A stretch of 64,000 nucleotides of DNA, taken from assembly GCA_051453625.1 (NCBI GenBank), contig JBOZIK010000001.1:178921405-178985404 (forward strand), read 5' to 3'. This DNA comes from Welwitschia mirabilis (taxonomy: Eukaryota > Gnetophyta > Gnetopsida > Welwitschiales). Positions 47,690-58,881 of the stretch are shown here, one piece after another. Position 1 is the stretch's first letter. Every line of letters starts with the position of its first letter. A model generated the notes under the pieces. That model was not told the origin of the DNA. It was given only the letters and a program-made list of their open reading frames with translations, and did no database searches. The position numbers were made by a program, and so were the translations under genes.

Positions 47690-50600
47690 GCCCTAGAGTT
47701 GTGCTTTCTTTTCAGCTAGATACATACCTCCTTTCATGATTAATCTAGAGGGATAAGGCCAACCAGGCTTAAAGATGTCCTAAGAAGAAGGGAATAAGGA
47801 GAAGATTCAAAGAAAAGGTAATTTCTAGATTCATCAACCGAGCTGCATAGGACACATAATGAATCAGTTTGTATCCCTCTCTTGATTAATCTATCTTTGG
47901 TGAACATTCTATTAATACAAGCCATCCACACAATGAAAGAATATTTTGGAAGGGCAAAATGGTTCTAGATTAGATCATACCATTCAAACTTTAGAACTTT
48001 CCTACATAAATACTAATAAAATGAAGCTATGGAAAAAGNNNNNNNNNNNNNNNNNNNNNNNNNNNNATCAATAGAAATTTGCACATAGCCATCTAGAAGG
48101 GGTCTGAGTTTAAGAATCTTTTTTATGATCCATGAATTATTTTGTTTAACTTGATATTGCCAAATGTTTACTTATTTAAAGTAGAATTCATTGCACCATT
48201 TTACCCATAGAGTATTTTTCTTAAGAGCAAGGTCCTAGAGCTGAGTAACCACTAGGACTTTATTCATCAAAATGGTATCTATAAATCTAAGTTCCCCTAC
48301 TTTTTTCGGTTTTACCAAACTATGCTAAGAAATAGGAGCATTTTTAGATTGTTTTGAGTTCCCTATCCACATAAAATGTTTTTATAAAGAATTAATTTCA
48401 TGTAGAACTTTATTTGGGAGAATAAAAACCCTACACTAGAAGGAAGATAGAGACTGAAGCACAACCTTAATCAAAATACATCGTCTTGTATATGATAAGA
48501 ATTTTATGGTCCAAGATCTGATTTTTCTTGTTACACTAATAATAAGGAAAGATAGTCATAGACAGATAATTTTTTAGAGTTTAGAGGAACCCCCAAGTAT
48601 CTAACTAGAAGGGCCCCTTTAGAGAAGCCCAAAAAATGGAAGAGTCTGTCTTTTTGCCTAGGGGTAATAACTTCAAAAATGCTTGGCTCTTTAAGAAGTT
48701 AGCCTCAATACTAAAGACCTCCTTAAAATGTTCTAGAATTTGTTTTAACAAGTATATAAACATATAATTTGCTTTACTAAAGATGAAAAGATCATCTGCA
48801 TAGCATAGGTGAGTGATTTACAACTTTTTCCATTTAGGATAAAAGTGAAAATTAGGATGACAAGTTAGCTTCTTTAGACATCTTAAAAAATATTCCATAA
48901 TAATGTAGAAAAGTTAAGGGAACAATAGATTGCCTTGTCTAAGGCCTCTTTTGCCTTGAAAATAACCTACCAAACCCTCATTAATGAGAATTAAAAAGAA
49001 AGAATTAGTAACACATGCTTTAATCCATTTAATCACTTTGAAATAAAAACCTATTACTTCTATCAAATTGAAAAGAAAATGCTGAGATATTAAATCATAA
49101 GCCTTCTTAAGGTCAATCTTCAAATCACATCGAGGGCTAATTCTGTTCCTTATGTAATGTTAGATAATTTCTTGTGCAAGAAAAATATTACGGATAATAC
49201 TTCTGTGGGGGATAAATGCCCCTTGATTATCCACTATGATGTTATCTAACACTGCTTTTAACCTGTAAGCTATAATCATCAATATGGCTTTGTAAATAAC
49301 ATTACAACATGCAATCAGATGAAAATTAAAAGCCATATTATGTGAAAGCAATTTGGAAATCAGAGCAATGGCTTTGGAATTAATGATTTTAGGCATACAA
49401 AAATTATTGAAAAAAATTCTTCACTGCTTTATAGACTTCTTAAACTATGATATTGCAGGTCAATTTAAAAAATTTTGTGGAGAAGCTATCTAGTCCAGGA
49501 GCTTTATCATTTTCAATTAAGAAGAAGGGATTTTGAATTTCCTCATTAGATATTGATTTGCATAAACTAATATAATGATGCTCTGAAACTGAGGGGCCAT
49601 CAGNNNNNNNNNNNNNNNNNNNNNNNNNNNNNNNNNNNNNNNNNNNNNNNNNNNNNNNNNNNNNNNNNNNNNNNNNNNNNNNNNNNNNNNNNNNNNNNNN
49701 NNNGACACTAAGGGGCCATTAGCTATAATAGAAGTATCTAAGTTAGATACCCTTACCTCATTACTTAGTAGATCCTTGAATAATGAAATGAAATTATTAT
49801 TGATTTCCTCTTGATTATTCAGCAAGTTTTCATTTACATCATAGATTGCATTAATCATAGAGGTATTATTCATTTGTTTTATATAGGCATGGAAAAACGA
49901 AGAGTTTAAGTCCCCCTTAGTAGCCCATCTTATTGGCTCTTTGATTATTTAGCTGAAATTCTTGAGAGAGAAAGGAATTGTACTTTACAATGGCTTTTTT
50001 TAGCAATGAAAAGATCAGAACACTGTGGGGATTCTTCTATCTAATTTTGGATGGTTTGGAGCTTAAGATTTACTTTTTGAATATGCTGACCAAGGAATCT
50101 TGATTTTTTAGCAAAATTAACTTTAAAAACTACCTTAATTTGATGTAGTTTCTTATGCAAGGCTGTCAAGGAGTTAGACGGTGCAGTGGCATTCCATGAA
50201 GACTAGATAGTAGTAAGGAACTCATTGTCATCACATCAAAAATTATAAAATCTAAATAGAGGTTTGATTTTAAGGCCTTTAGAGATATTAATGACACTTG
50301 GGAAGTGATCTGAGAGGCCTAGGGAAAGGAACTCAGTAATTAAGTAAGGAAAGGAATCTAACCACATTGAATTTATAAGAACTCTATCCAGCTTACATTA
50401 GACTCTTCTATGCATAATCTGCTTATCCAACCAAGTGAAAAGATAGTAGCAATGTTTTAGATCAAAGAGGTAAGTTCCCAAGAAAAGATTTTGGAGCTTT
50501 TCTATATCCTTAAGAGTAACAGGAAATCCATTGAGTCTTTCTTCTGGTCGAGAAATGTAGTTGAAATCCCCTAATAGTATCCATGACATGTTTACTATCT

Positions 50601-50985
50601 GGTTAAAATTTCTAATATCATTCCATAGCAGAAGTCTCTCTTTATGTAAATTGAAGGCATATATAAAGGAACTATAAAAATGAGAGCCATTAAAAAATAG
50701 TTCGCAGTGAATGGCTTGAAGCGACGTGGCTTTCACAACTAGCTAAACTTTTTTTGGGTTCCATAATATCAGAATCCTTTCATAAGAGGTGCTAGAAAAA
50801 TTATGACAAAACTTTCACGAGTCATTTGAGATGCAGTTTCTAGCTATATGATCTACTCTATCATCTTGAAATTTAGTTTCTAAGATTACAAAAATACTAA
50901 TATTCTGCATGGTAATAAAACTATATATATGTTGTTGTTTTCCTAGGCCATTTAGGCCTCTGATATTCCATGTTACTATTCTCAT
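47690..50985 (-). pseudogene. LINE ORF2: endonuclease, RT, zinc-binding domain
   Basis: ORF2 begins at an ATG at 50985 with MRIVTWNIRGLNGLG, the canonical endonuclease start, followed by ISIFVILETKF. The second half of the endonuclease (50398-50736) has WILLGDFNYISRPEERLNG (the GDFN box) and FTWLDKQ. The linker is near 49.74-49.87 kb. RT blocks are CCNVIYKAI and NQGAFIPHRSI (49160-49396), MKIDLKKAYDLI as motif A (about 49123) and GYFQGKRGLRQG. An intact YADD box (HLCYADDLFIFSKANY) lies at 48791-48802. A zinc-binding RT domain (47740-47931) holds TKDRLIKRGI and CVLCSSVDESRNYLFFE. The protein would nick DNA and copy LINE RNA into it. Scattered stops and frameshifts make it a pseudogene, though it is the best kept in the window. 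Confidence 0.8.
48791..48802 (-). other. YADD active-site box of LINE RT
   Basis: - strand codons TAT GCA GAT GAT, within HLCYADDLFIF. Both catalytic aspartates are kept, unlike the other two LINEs here. Confidence 0.8.
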
Positions 50986-51520
50986 GTTACAGATTTAGAG
51001 AAATCGGTACCCCCTTTTCCCCTTCCGCTTTTAGATTTATGTTGGTTTAACATGTTAATAGATGGTTTGTGTTTTTCATGTTTCTAAGGACTGATATTCG
51101 TTGGTGTAATATCTATGCTTAAGCATACATCATTATTAAAAATAGGGGCTTAGTCATGGAGTAAATAACCTTGAATATTATCCTAAGCATCGAGATCTTC
51201 TGCTGAAGGAGCATCTTTGCCGATAGCATGATTGATAGAGAGCCATGTTAAGACACAGTATCACTTTTAGATGGACTCTCTTCCCAACTGCTATTTCCTT
51301 CATAATAAACTCTGACATCTCGAGATAAAGAGAAAATCTAAGCCTTCCCTTTGGCTGATAATGGTTGCAGCATGGAAGGGGTTCTATTTCCTTCTTCATT
51401 AGCAGGTCTACCAACGGTACCCAATGGGGTATCACTATTATCATAACGCACAGCTGGGAGAATAGGATGTGTCTGGGTGCTTAGATTTATAGGGACAGAT
51501 GAGTTAAAACTTATTGAGAT
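50982..51520 (-). pseudogene. LINE ORF1 carboxy-terminal fragment
   Basis: The - strand open stretch 51338-51526 (INLSTQTHPILPAVRYDN, then a low-complexity P/S/N-rich part) and a frame ending SKSGRGKGGTDFSKSVT followed by TGA lead into ORF2. The TGA (50984-50982) overlaps the ORF2 ATG as ATGA. Plant LINE ORF1 proteins bind RNA and often end in such basic, unstructured tails. The upstream part, with DUF4283 and knuckle, is absent because the copia element starts at about 51.5 kb. Confidence 0.55.
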
Positions 51521-51978
51521 CTTCAAAATGGCTTGAAGAAGGCTTTAGATGGAAAAGCAAAACAACCAGAGGCCATGACCGACGAGCAATGGGATGAGTT
51601 AGAAGAAAAGGCTTTGACGGTAATTCAGTTATGTTTATCCAAGGAGGTTCTTTATAAAGTCATTAGTGAAGCCACTGCTGCTAGTCTATGGGTGAAACTG
51701 GAAGCACTATACATGACGTAAAGCCTTGCCAACAAGCTTCGACTCAAGGAGTGTCTATTCACCATTCGCATGTCTAAAGATACTCCTATTCAAGCACATC
51801 TCAATAAGCTTAGTTCAATTATAATGGATCTGGAAAATCTTAATGTGAATATTGAAGATGAAGATAAAGCTATGTTATTAATTGTCTCTTTACCTCTACC
51901 TAGAGGTATTTTAAGAAAATTATGTTGTATGGTGGTTTAGACACCTTATTTGTTGCAGATGTTAAAGCCCATATTTTA
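51520..51978 (+). pseudogene. Copia gag, first segment
   Basis: Begins in QNGLKKALDGKAKQPEA, part of the UBN2/retrotrans_gag domain of copia gag, and continues DEQWDELEEKALTVIQLCLS and ASLWVKLEALYMT. After a TAA come LFTIRMSKDTPIQAHLNKLS and IIMDLENLNVNIEDEDKAML. Gag forms the particle that packages element RNA. Family members have about 40-60 more residues before this point. A one-base slip near 51900 shifts the frame (LPLPRG in place of LPTTYRHF). Confidence 0.85.
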
Positions 51979-52078
51979 NNNNNNNNNNNNNNNNNNNNNN
52001 NNNNNNNNNNNNNNNNNNNNNNNNNNNNNNNNNNNNNNNNNNNNNNNNNNNNNNNNNNNNNNNNNNNNNNNNNNNNNN

Positions 52079-52668
52079 CTTTGACAGCAATTCAGTTATG
52101 TTTATCCAAGGAGGTTCTTCATAAAGTCATTAGTGAAGCCACTGTTGCTAGTCTATGGCTGAAACTAGAAGTACTATACATGATGTAAAGCCTTGCCAAC
52201 AAGCTTCAACTCAAGGAGCGTCTATTCACCATTCGCATGTCTAAAGGTACTCCTGTTTAAGCACATCTCAATAAGCTTAATTCAATTATAATGGATCTGG
52301 AAAATCTTGATGTGCATATTGAAGATGAAGATAAAGCTATGTTGTTAATTGTCTCTTTACCTACTACCTATAGGCATTTTAAGGAAATTATGTTGTATGG
52401 TGTTTTAGACACCTTATCTTCTGAAGATGTTAAAGCCCATATTTTGTTAAAAGAAAAGTTTAATTTAGAGTTTCACTCTAAAGACAAGGGTGAAGGTCTG
52501 ATAATTAGAGGTCGAAGTCATAATCATGTACATATAAGAAATTACAGTAAGTCCAGGTTAAATTCTAGAGGATGTAAGTGCAATGCTAAAAGTTGTCGAT
52601 ATTGTAAAAAATTTGGACATGAGCTTTCTGAATGTTATAAATTGAAAAATAAACAGGATTGGGAAGTA
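52079..52668 (+). pseudogene. Copia gag, second segment with zinc knuckle
   Basis: Restarts at LTAIQLCLSKEVLHK, repeating the first segment, then runs on through YRHFKEIMLYGVLDTLSSED and SKDKGEGLIIRGRS. It ends at the CCHC knuckle CRYCKKFGHELSEC (52594-52635) with all four zinc ligands kept. The knuckle binds element RNA. A stop after 52185 and another at 52258 break it. The open part 52291-52668 is 126 codons long. Confidence 0.85.
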
Positions 52669-52768
52669 NNNNNNNNNNNNNNNNNNNNNNNNNNNNNNNN
52701 NNNNNNNNNNNNNNNNNNNNNNNNNNNNNNNNNNNNNNNNNNNNNNNNNNNNNNNNNNNNNNNNNNNN

Positions 52769-53217
52769 TAGGTATTTTAAGAAAATTATGTTGTATGGTG
52801 GTTTAGACACCTTATTTTTTGAAGATGTTAAAGCCCATATTTTATTAAAAGAAAAGTTTAATTTAGAGTTTCACTATGAAGACAAGGGTGAAGGTCTAAT
52901 AATTAGAGGTCAAAGTCGTAATCATGTATGTACAAGAAATTACAGTAAGTCCAGGTCAAATTCTAGAGGACATAAGTGCAATACTAAAACTTGACGATAT
53001 TGTAAAAAATTTGGATATGAGCTTTCTGAATGTTATAAATTAAAAAATAAACAGGATTGGGAAGTAAAGAAGAATCACCTCAACAGTTCGCAGAGGCAAG
53101 CATCATTGAAACTGATACTGAAGGTGATGTATTGTTGTCTAAATCTTCTACTGATTATAGAAGTTTATCTCATTGGATTCTTGATTCGGGTTGTACTTTT
53201 CACATCTGTCCTCATCG
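52769..53217 (+). pseudogene. Copia gag C-terminus and protease start, third segment
   Basis: Repeats gag from RYFKKIMLYGGLDTLFFED. Here the knuckle is broken: its first Cys is TGA and its His is Tyr. One base is missing after EVKKN (near 53070), so protease is in another frame: SHWILDSGCTFHICPH, with the catalytic DSG at 53183-53191. Cut by a gap. Confidence 0.8.
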
Positions 53218-53317
53218 NNNNNNNNNNNNNNNNNNNNNNNNNNNNNNNNNNNNNNNNNNNNNNNNNNNNNNNNNNNNNNNNNNNNNNNNNNNNNNNNNNN
53301 NNNNNNNNNNNNNNNNN

Positions 53318-53992
53318 TATGTTGTATGGTGGTTTAGACACCTTGTCTTTTGAAGATGTTAAAGCCCATCTTTTGTCAAAAGAAAAGTTTGATTCAGAGT
53401 TTCACTCTGAAGACAAGGGTGAAGGTCTGATAATTAGAGGTCAAAGTCGTAATCATGTACATATAAGAAATTACAGTAACTCCAGGTCAAATTCTAGAGG
53501 ACATAAGTCCAATGCTAAAACTTGTCAATATTGTAAAAAATTCAGACATGAGCTTTCTGAATGTTATAAATTAAAAAATAAATAGGATAGGGAAGTAAAT
53601 AAGAATCACCCTCAACAGTTCGTAGAGGCAAGCATCATTGAAACTCATACTGAAGGTGATGTATTGTTGTCTGAATCTTCTACTAATGATAGAAGTTCAT
53701 CTCATTGAATTCTTGATTCAGGTTGTACTTTTCACATCTATCCTCATCGAGATTGGTTTACGATCTTTAAACCTATTTGTTCTGATATTGTTTTAATGGG
53801 TAATGATACCCAGTGTAAGGTCAAAGGGATAGGAATTATTCAGATCAAAAGCGATGATGGAATTGTTAGGATTCTTGACGAAGTACGCTTTGTTCCTGAC
53901 CTTAAATGAAACTTAATCTCATTAGGTACTCTTGAATCAAAAGGGTACAAATATGTCACTGAAGGTGGAGTTCTCAAGATTATTAAAGGTGC
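53318..53992 (+). pseudogene. Copia gag C-terminus and protease, fourth segment
   Basis: Steps back to MLYGGLDTLSFEDVKAHLLS, repeats the knuckle (CQYCKKFRHELSEC, Gly to Arg) and reads on through protease with DSG at about 53715. Trp before ILDSG is TGA, and another TGA follows DLK near 53908. The later part ([34 protein letters not shown]) is the usual region between protease and integrase. Confidence 0.8.
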
Positions 53993-54092
53993 NNNNNNNN
54001 NNNNNNNNNNNNNNNNNNNNNNNNNNNNNNNNNNNNNNNNNNNNNNNNNNNNNNNNNNNNNNNNNNNNNNNNNNNNNNNNNNNNNNNNNNNN

Positions 54093-54690
54093 AACTGATA
54101 CTGAAGGTGATGTATTGTTGTCTGAATCTTCTACTGATCATAGAATTTCATCTCATTGGATTCTTGATTTGGGTTGTACTTTTCACATCTATCCTCATCG
54201 AGATTGGTTTACGACCTTTAAACCTATCTGTTCTAGTATTGTTTTAATGGGTAATGATACCTAGTGTAAGGTCAAAGGAATAGGAACTGTTCAGATCAAA
54301 AGCGATGATGGAATTGTTAGGACTCTTAATGAAGTACGCTTTGTTCCTGACCTTAAATAAAACTTAATCTCATTAGGTACTCTTGAATCAAAAGGGTACA
54401 AATATGTCACTGAAGGTGGAGTTCTCAAAATTAGTAAAGGTGCTCTTGTTATGTTTAAGGATAACCGTTGTAATAGCCTATATGTTTTGCAAGGTTCTAC
54501 AGTTACAGGTTCTTCAGCTGTTTCAACTTCTATATCTGAATCAGACATGACTCGCTTGTGGCACATGCGGCTAGGTCACATGAGTGAAAAAGGTATGCAC
54601 ATCCTAAATAAGAAATATCATCTCTATGATTAACATCTTGGTAAATTAGAATTTTGTGAACATTGTATTTTTGGCAAACAAAAATGAGTA
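54093..54690 (+). pseudogene. Copia protease and GAG-pre-integrase, fifth segment
   Basis: Protease repeats with the active DSG changed to DLG, which would kill it. Then [20 protein letters not shown] and, from 54451, the GAG-pre-integrase domain: [31 protein letters not shown]. That domain leads into the HHCC zinc finger of integrase (EFCEHCIFGKQK). Confidence 0.8.
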
Positions 54691-54790
54691 NNNNNNNNNN
54701 NNNNNNNNNNNNNNNNNNNNNNNNNNNNNNNNNNNNNNNNNNNNNNNNNNNNNNNNNNNNNNNNNNNNNNNNNNNNNNNNNNNNNNNNNN

Positions 54791-55046
54791 TAGTAGCCTA
54801 TATGTTGTACAAGGTTCTACACTTACAGGTTCTTCAGCTATTTCAACTTCTATACTTGAATCAGACATGACTCGCTTGTGGCACACGCGGCTAGGTCACA
54901 TGAGTGAAAAGGATATGCACATCCTAATTAAGAAAGATCATCTCTATGGTTAACATCTTGGTAAATTAGAATTTTGTGAATGTTGTGTTTTTGGTAAACA
55001 AAAATGAGTAAGTTTCTCTACTGTAATTCATTGCACTAAAGGTGTG
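54791..55046 (+). pseudogene. Copia GAG-pre-integrase, sixth segment
   Basis: Repeats the previous stretch with small differences: [42 protein letters not shown], then TGA. The H-x-R-x-GH and C-x2-C ligands for zinc can be followed. A 561-N gap follows. Confidence 0.75.
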
Positions 55047-55606
55047 NNNNNNNNNNNNNNNNNNNNNNNNNNNNNNNNNNNNNNNNNNNNNNNNNNNNNN
55101 NNNNNNNNNNNNNNNNNNNNNNNNNNNNNNNNNNNNNNNNNNNNNNNNNNNNNNNNNNNNNNNNNNNNNNNNNNNNNNNNNNNNNNNNNNNNNNNNNNNN
55201 NNNNNNNNNNNNNNNNNNNNNNNNNNNNNNNNNNNNNNNNNNNNNNNNNNNNNNNNNNNNNNNNNNNNNNNNNNNNNNNNNNNNNNNNNNNNNNNNNNNN
55301 NNNNNNNNNNNNNNNNNNNNNNNNNNNNNNNNNNNNNNNNNNNNNNNNNNNNNNNNNNNNNNNNNNNNNNNNNNNNNNNNNNNNNNNNNNNNNNNNNNNN
55401 NNNNNNNNNNNNNNNNNNNNNNNNNNNNNNNNNNNNNNNNNNNNNNNNNNNNNNNNNNNNNNNNNNNNNNNNNNNNNNNNNNNNNNNNNNNNNNNNNNNN
55501 NNNNNNNNNNNNNNNNNNNNNNNNNNNNNNNNNNNNNNNNNNNNNNNNNNNNNNNNNNNNNNNNNNNNNNNNNNNNNNNNNNNNNNNNNNNNNNNNNNNN
55601 NNNNNN

Positions 55607-56291
55607 NCGTTGTGTTTTTGGTAAACAAAAATGAGTAAGTTTCTCTACGATAATTCATTACACTAAAGGTGTGCTGGATTATATTCACTCTGATTTATGG
55701 GGATCGTCTAAGGTTTCTTCTATTAGTGGTCATCATTTTATGATGACGATTATTAATGATTATTCTCGTAAAGTATGGGTTCATTTTCTACAGCATAAAA
55801 ATGAGGCTTTATCTACTTTCAAACAATGGAAAATGCTTGTTAAAAATTAGACAAGTAGAAAGATTAAGAAAATTAGAACTGATAATGGATTAGAATTTTG
55901 TTCAAGTAATTTTAATGAGTTTTTTGCTAACAATGGAATTTCTTGACATAAAACTTTAGTTGGCATACCACAACAGAATGGTGTTATAAAACGCATGAAC
56001 AGAACTTTACTTGAAAGGGCTTATTGTATGCTTTCTAATGCAAACCTATGGCAATGATGTGATTTATGGGCTGAAGCAATTTCTACAGCTTGTTATCTCG
56101 TCAATCGATCTCCACATTCCTCACTGAAGTTTGACATTCCATAAGAGATTTGATCAGGTAATCCTATTAACTACTCTTAGTTAAAAATATTTGGTTATCC
56201 AGCATTCACCCATATCAATAATGGTAAACTAGCACCTAGAGCTGTTAAATGTATATTTCTTGGTTATGCTTCTGAATCAAAAGGATACCGT
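55607..56291 (+). pseudogene. Copia integrase core
   Basis: Restarts at CVFGKQK and runs through the rve core: DYIHSDLWG (first Asp codon 55692-55694), MMTIINDYSRKVWVHFL, IRTDNGLEFC (second Asp codon 55881-55883) and IPQQNGVIKRMNRTLLERA. In the last motif the catalytic Glu is Lys (codon AAA at 55989-55991), a G-to-A change. Three further stops (TAG near 55848, TGA near 55945, TGA near 56055) fall at expected W, R or Q sites. FGYPAFTHI and CIFLGYASESKGYRLW close the domain. Integrase joins cDNA to host DNA; this copy could not. Confidence 0.85.
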
Positions 56292-56481
56292 TTGTGGTGT
56301 CCTGAGTTGCATAAGGTAATTCTTAGTAGAGATGTAACATTTAATGAGGATGCTTTGCTTACTTCTCAGATAGATTCTACTGTCTCCTCCTCTTCTTCTT
56401 CTTTTTCTTCTTCTTCCTCTTCTCAAGATATTATAGATCAAAAGTCTAACAAGCAGGTGGAGTTAGAGGTTACATCCTCTC
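56292..56481 (+). pseudogene. Copia integrase-RT linker
   Basis: Reads WCPELHKVILSRDVTFNEDA, the standard copia 'SRDV.F.E' box, then a serine-rich run of about 20 residues. The rest lies in a 220-N gap. Confidence 0.8.
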
Positions 56482-56701
56482 NNNNNNNNNNNNNNNNNNN
56501 NNNNNNNNNNNNNNNNNNNNNNNNNNNNNNNNNNNNNNNNNNNNNNNNNNNNNNNNNNNNNNNNNNNNNNNNNNNNNNNNNNNNNNNNNNNNNNNNNNNN
56601 NNNNNNNNNNNNNNNNNNNNNNNNNNNNNNNNNNNNNNNNNNNNNNNNNNNNNNNNNNNNNNNNNNNNNNNNNNNNNNNNNNNNNNNNNNNNNNNNNNNN
56701 N

Positions 56702-57361
56702 ACCTTCATCTTATTCAAAAGCTATTTCGTGTACTGACTCTTTTAAGTGGCTAATGGTAATGAACAAAGAAATGGATAGTCTTCATAAAAATAACACTTG
56801 AAGTTTGTGTGAACTTCCATCTAAAAAACATCCTTTGAACTGTAAGTAGATCTACAAGAAAAAGGAAGGAATCCTCGGAGTTGAAAATGCAAGATGGAAA
56901 TCACAATTGGTTGTCAAAGCCTACAATCAAAAAGNNNNNNNNNNNNNNNNNNNNNNNNNNNNNNNNNNNNNNNNNNNNNNNNNNNNNNNNNNNNNNNNNN
57001 NNNNNNNNNNNNNNNNNNNNNNNNNNNNNNNNNNTGGTTGTCAAAGGCTACAATTAAAAGGAAAGTATAGATTTTCATGAAATTTTTTCACCTATAGTTT
57101 TTCATACTTTGAGTCATATACTACTGGCATTTGTTGTCTTATTTAACATGGAGTTAAAACAACTCGATGGAAAAATGGCATTCTTACATGGAGATCTTAA
57201 TGAACAAATCTATATGAACCAGCCTGAGGGTTTCATAACCCCAGAAAAGGAACGTTATGTGTGTCGCCTAAACAAATTACTATATGACCTGAAATAAGCT
57301 CCACGATAGTGGTACAAGAAGTTTGATGCATTTATGATTGAATAAGGTTATCGCAGAAGTC
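56702..57361 (+). pseudogene. Copia reverse transcriptase
   Basis: PSSYSKAISCTDSFKWLMVM and NKEMDSLHKNNT form the usual entry (stop at W). After a step back at 57035, ELKQLDGKMAFLHGDLNEQI is motif A with its Asp, and YMNQPEGFITPEKERYVCRL with NKLLYDLK follow. Two Q codons are stops (LK*APR*WYKKF). The YVDD box should lie in the gap at 57362-57591. The enzyme copies element RNA into DNA. The step back at 56935-57034 repeats 'tggttgtcaaag'. Confidence 0.85.
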
Positions 57362-57591
57362 NNNNNNNNNNNNNNNNNNNNNNNNNNNNNNNNNNNNNNN
57401 NNNNNNNNNNNNNNNNNNNNNNNNNNNNNNNNNNNNNNNNNNNNNNNNNNNNNNNNNNNNNNNNNNNNNNNNNNNNNNNNNNNNNNNNNNNNNNNNNNNN
57501 NNNNNNNNNNNNNNNNNNNNNNNNNNNNNNNNNNNNNNNNNNNNNNNNNNNNNNNNNNNNNNNNNNNNNNNNNNNNNNNNNNNNNNNNNNN

Positions 57592-58072
57592 AAATATATT
57601 GAGAAAATTCTGACCAGGTTTAATAAGGTAAACTGTAAATTTGTTTCTACTCCCTTTGCTGCTCACTTCAAATTATCTTTATATTGTTGTCCAAAAACCG
57701 AAGAAGAAATTGAGTGTATGTCAACCATACCTTATGCTAATGCTGTTGGAAGTTTAATGTATGCTATGATCTGCACTAGACCTAATCTCGCATATGCTGT
57801 CAGTATCATAAGTCGATACATGCATAATCTAGGAAAAGCTCATTGGAATGCTACAAAATGGATTCTTCATTATATGAAGGGCTCTTCTACTATGGGCTTA
57901 ATGTTTGAAAGACGCAATGCTACTTCGACAAATGTAGTAGGATTTACTGATTCTGATTATGGAGGTGACTTAGATAGACAACGATCTCTTTTAGGATATA
58001 TCTTTACTTTCTGTAATTCTGCTATCAGCTAGAAGGCATCTCTTTAGTTAATTACTGCCTTATCAACAATTG
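57592..58072 (+). pseudogene. Copia RNase H, first segment
   Basis: Open from 57718 for 104 codons: MSTIPYANAVGSLMYAMICT, ISRYMHNLGKAHWNATKWIL, then GFTDSDYGGDLDRQRSLLGY with the first RNase H Asp. Trp of 'ISWKS' is TAG. RNase H removes RNA from the hybrid during copying. Confidence 0.85.
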
Positions 58073-58172
58073 NNNNNNNNNNNNNNNNNNNNNNNNNNNN
58101 NNNNNNNNNNNNNNNNNNNNNNNNNNNNNNNNNNNNNNNNNNNNNNNNNNNNNNNNNNNNNNNNNNNNNNNN

Positions 58173-58444
58173 CTTCAAATTATCTTCAGATTGTTGTCCA
58201 AAAACCGAAGAAGAAATTGAGTGTATGTCAACCATACCTTATGCTAATGATGTTGGAAGTTTAATGTATGCTATGATCTACACTAGACCTGATCTCGCAT
58301 ATGCTGTCAGTATCGTAAGTCGATACATGCATAATCCAGGAAAAGCTCATTGGAATGCTATAAAATGAATCCTTCATTATATGAAGGGCTCTTCTACTAT
58401 GGACTTAATGTTTAAAAGACGTAACACTACGTCGACAACTGTAG
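58173..58444 (+). pseudogene. Copia RNase H, repeated segment
   Basis: Steps back to KLSSDCCPKTEEEIECMSTI and repeats the RT thumb / RNase H start with a TGA at Trp (NAIK*ILHY). It ends at a 25-N gap. Confidence 0.75.
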
Positions 58445-58469
58445 NNNNNNNNNNNNNNNNNNNNNNNNN

Positions 58470-58881
58470 TCTTTACTTTCTGTAATTCTGCTATCAGCTA
58501 GAAGACATCTCTTTAGTCAATTACTGCCTTATCAACAATCGAAGTAGAGTATGTCACAATAACTGAAGCTTTCGAAGAAGTTACATGGATCCGGGGGTTA
58601 ATAATTGAACTTAGTATCTCCCAAAGCGAGACTACGGTATTTTGTAATAACTAGAGTGCTATTCATCTTACTCAAAATAACATGTATCACTCTAGAACAA
58701 AGCACATTGATGTTAAACATCACTATATCAGGGAGATATTTTCTATTGGCAACATTGTGGTCAAAAAGGTGCATACCTCTGAAAATCCTGCAGATATGTT
58801 AACTGAGCGTCTTTCAAAAATCAAGTTCAAATAATGTTCGGCCACCGTAGGCCTATATGACCCTTCATATCTAGTTAGTGC
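58470..58881 (+). pseudogene. Copia RNase H C-terminus
   Basis: Frames carry FTFCNSAIS, stop, STIEVEYVTITEAFEEVTWI, then SAIHLTQNNMYHSRTKHIDV and KHHYIREIFSIGNIVVKKVH. It ends NPADMLTERLSKIKFK and TAA. This is the standard carboxy end of copia polyproteins. Confidence 0.85.

Larger units (their letters stand above)
43392..51520 (-). mobile_element. L1-type LINE, - strand
   Basis: Runs from an ORF1 fragment near 51.5 kb through ORF2 (50985 to about 47.7 kb) to a long 3' region ending in poly(A), seen as 14 T at 43392-43405. The tail is preceded on the - strand by 'ttcactTAGTTTTCATTC', a common look for plant LINE ends. Gaps at 45034, 46727, 48039 and 49604 break it; after the 100-N gaps the sequence steps back. 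ORF1 is cut at its upstream side by the copia element. Confidence 0.75.

Noticed and set aside
54291-54886. - strand frames of 91 and 118 codons opposite copia protease and pre-integrase
   Set aside because: Antisense shadows of the + strand polyprotein; the same peptide recurs only because the segment itself is repeated.
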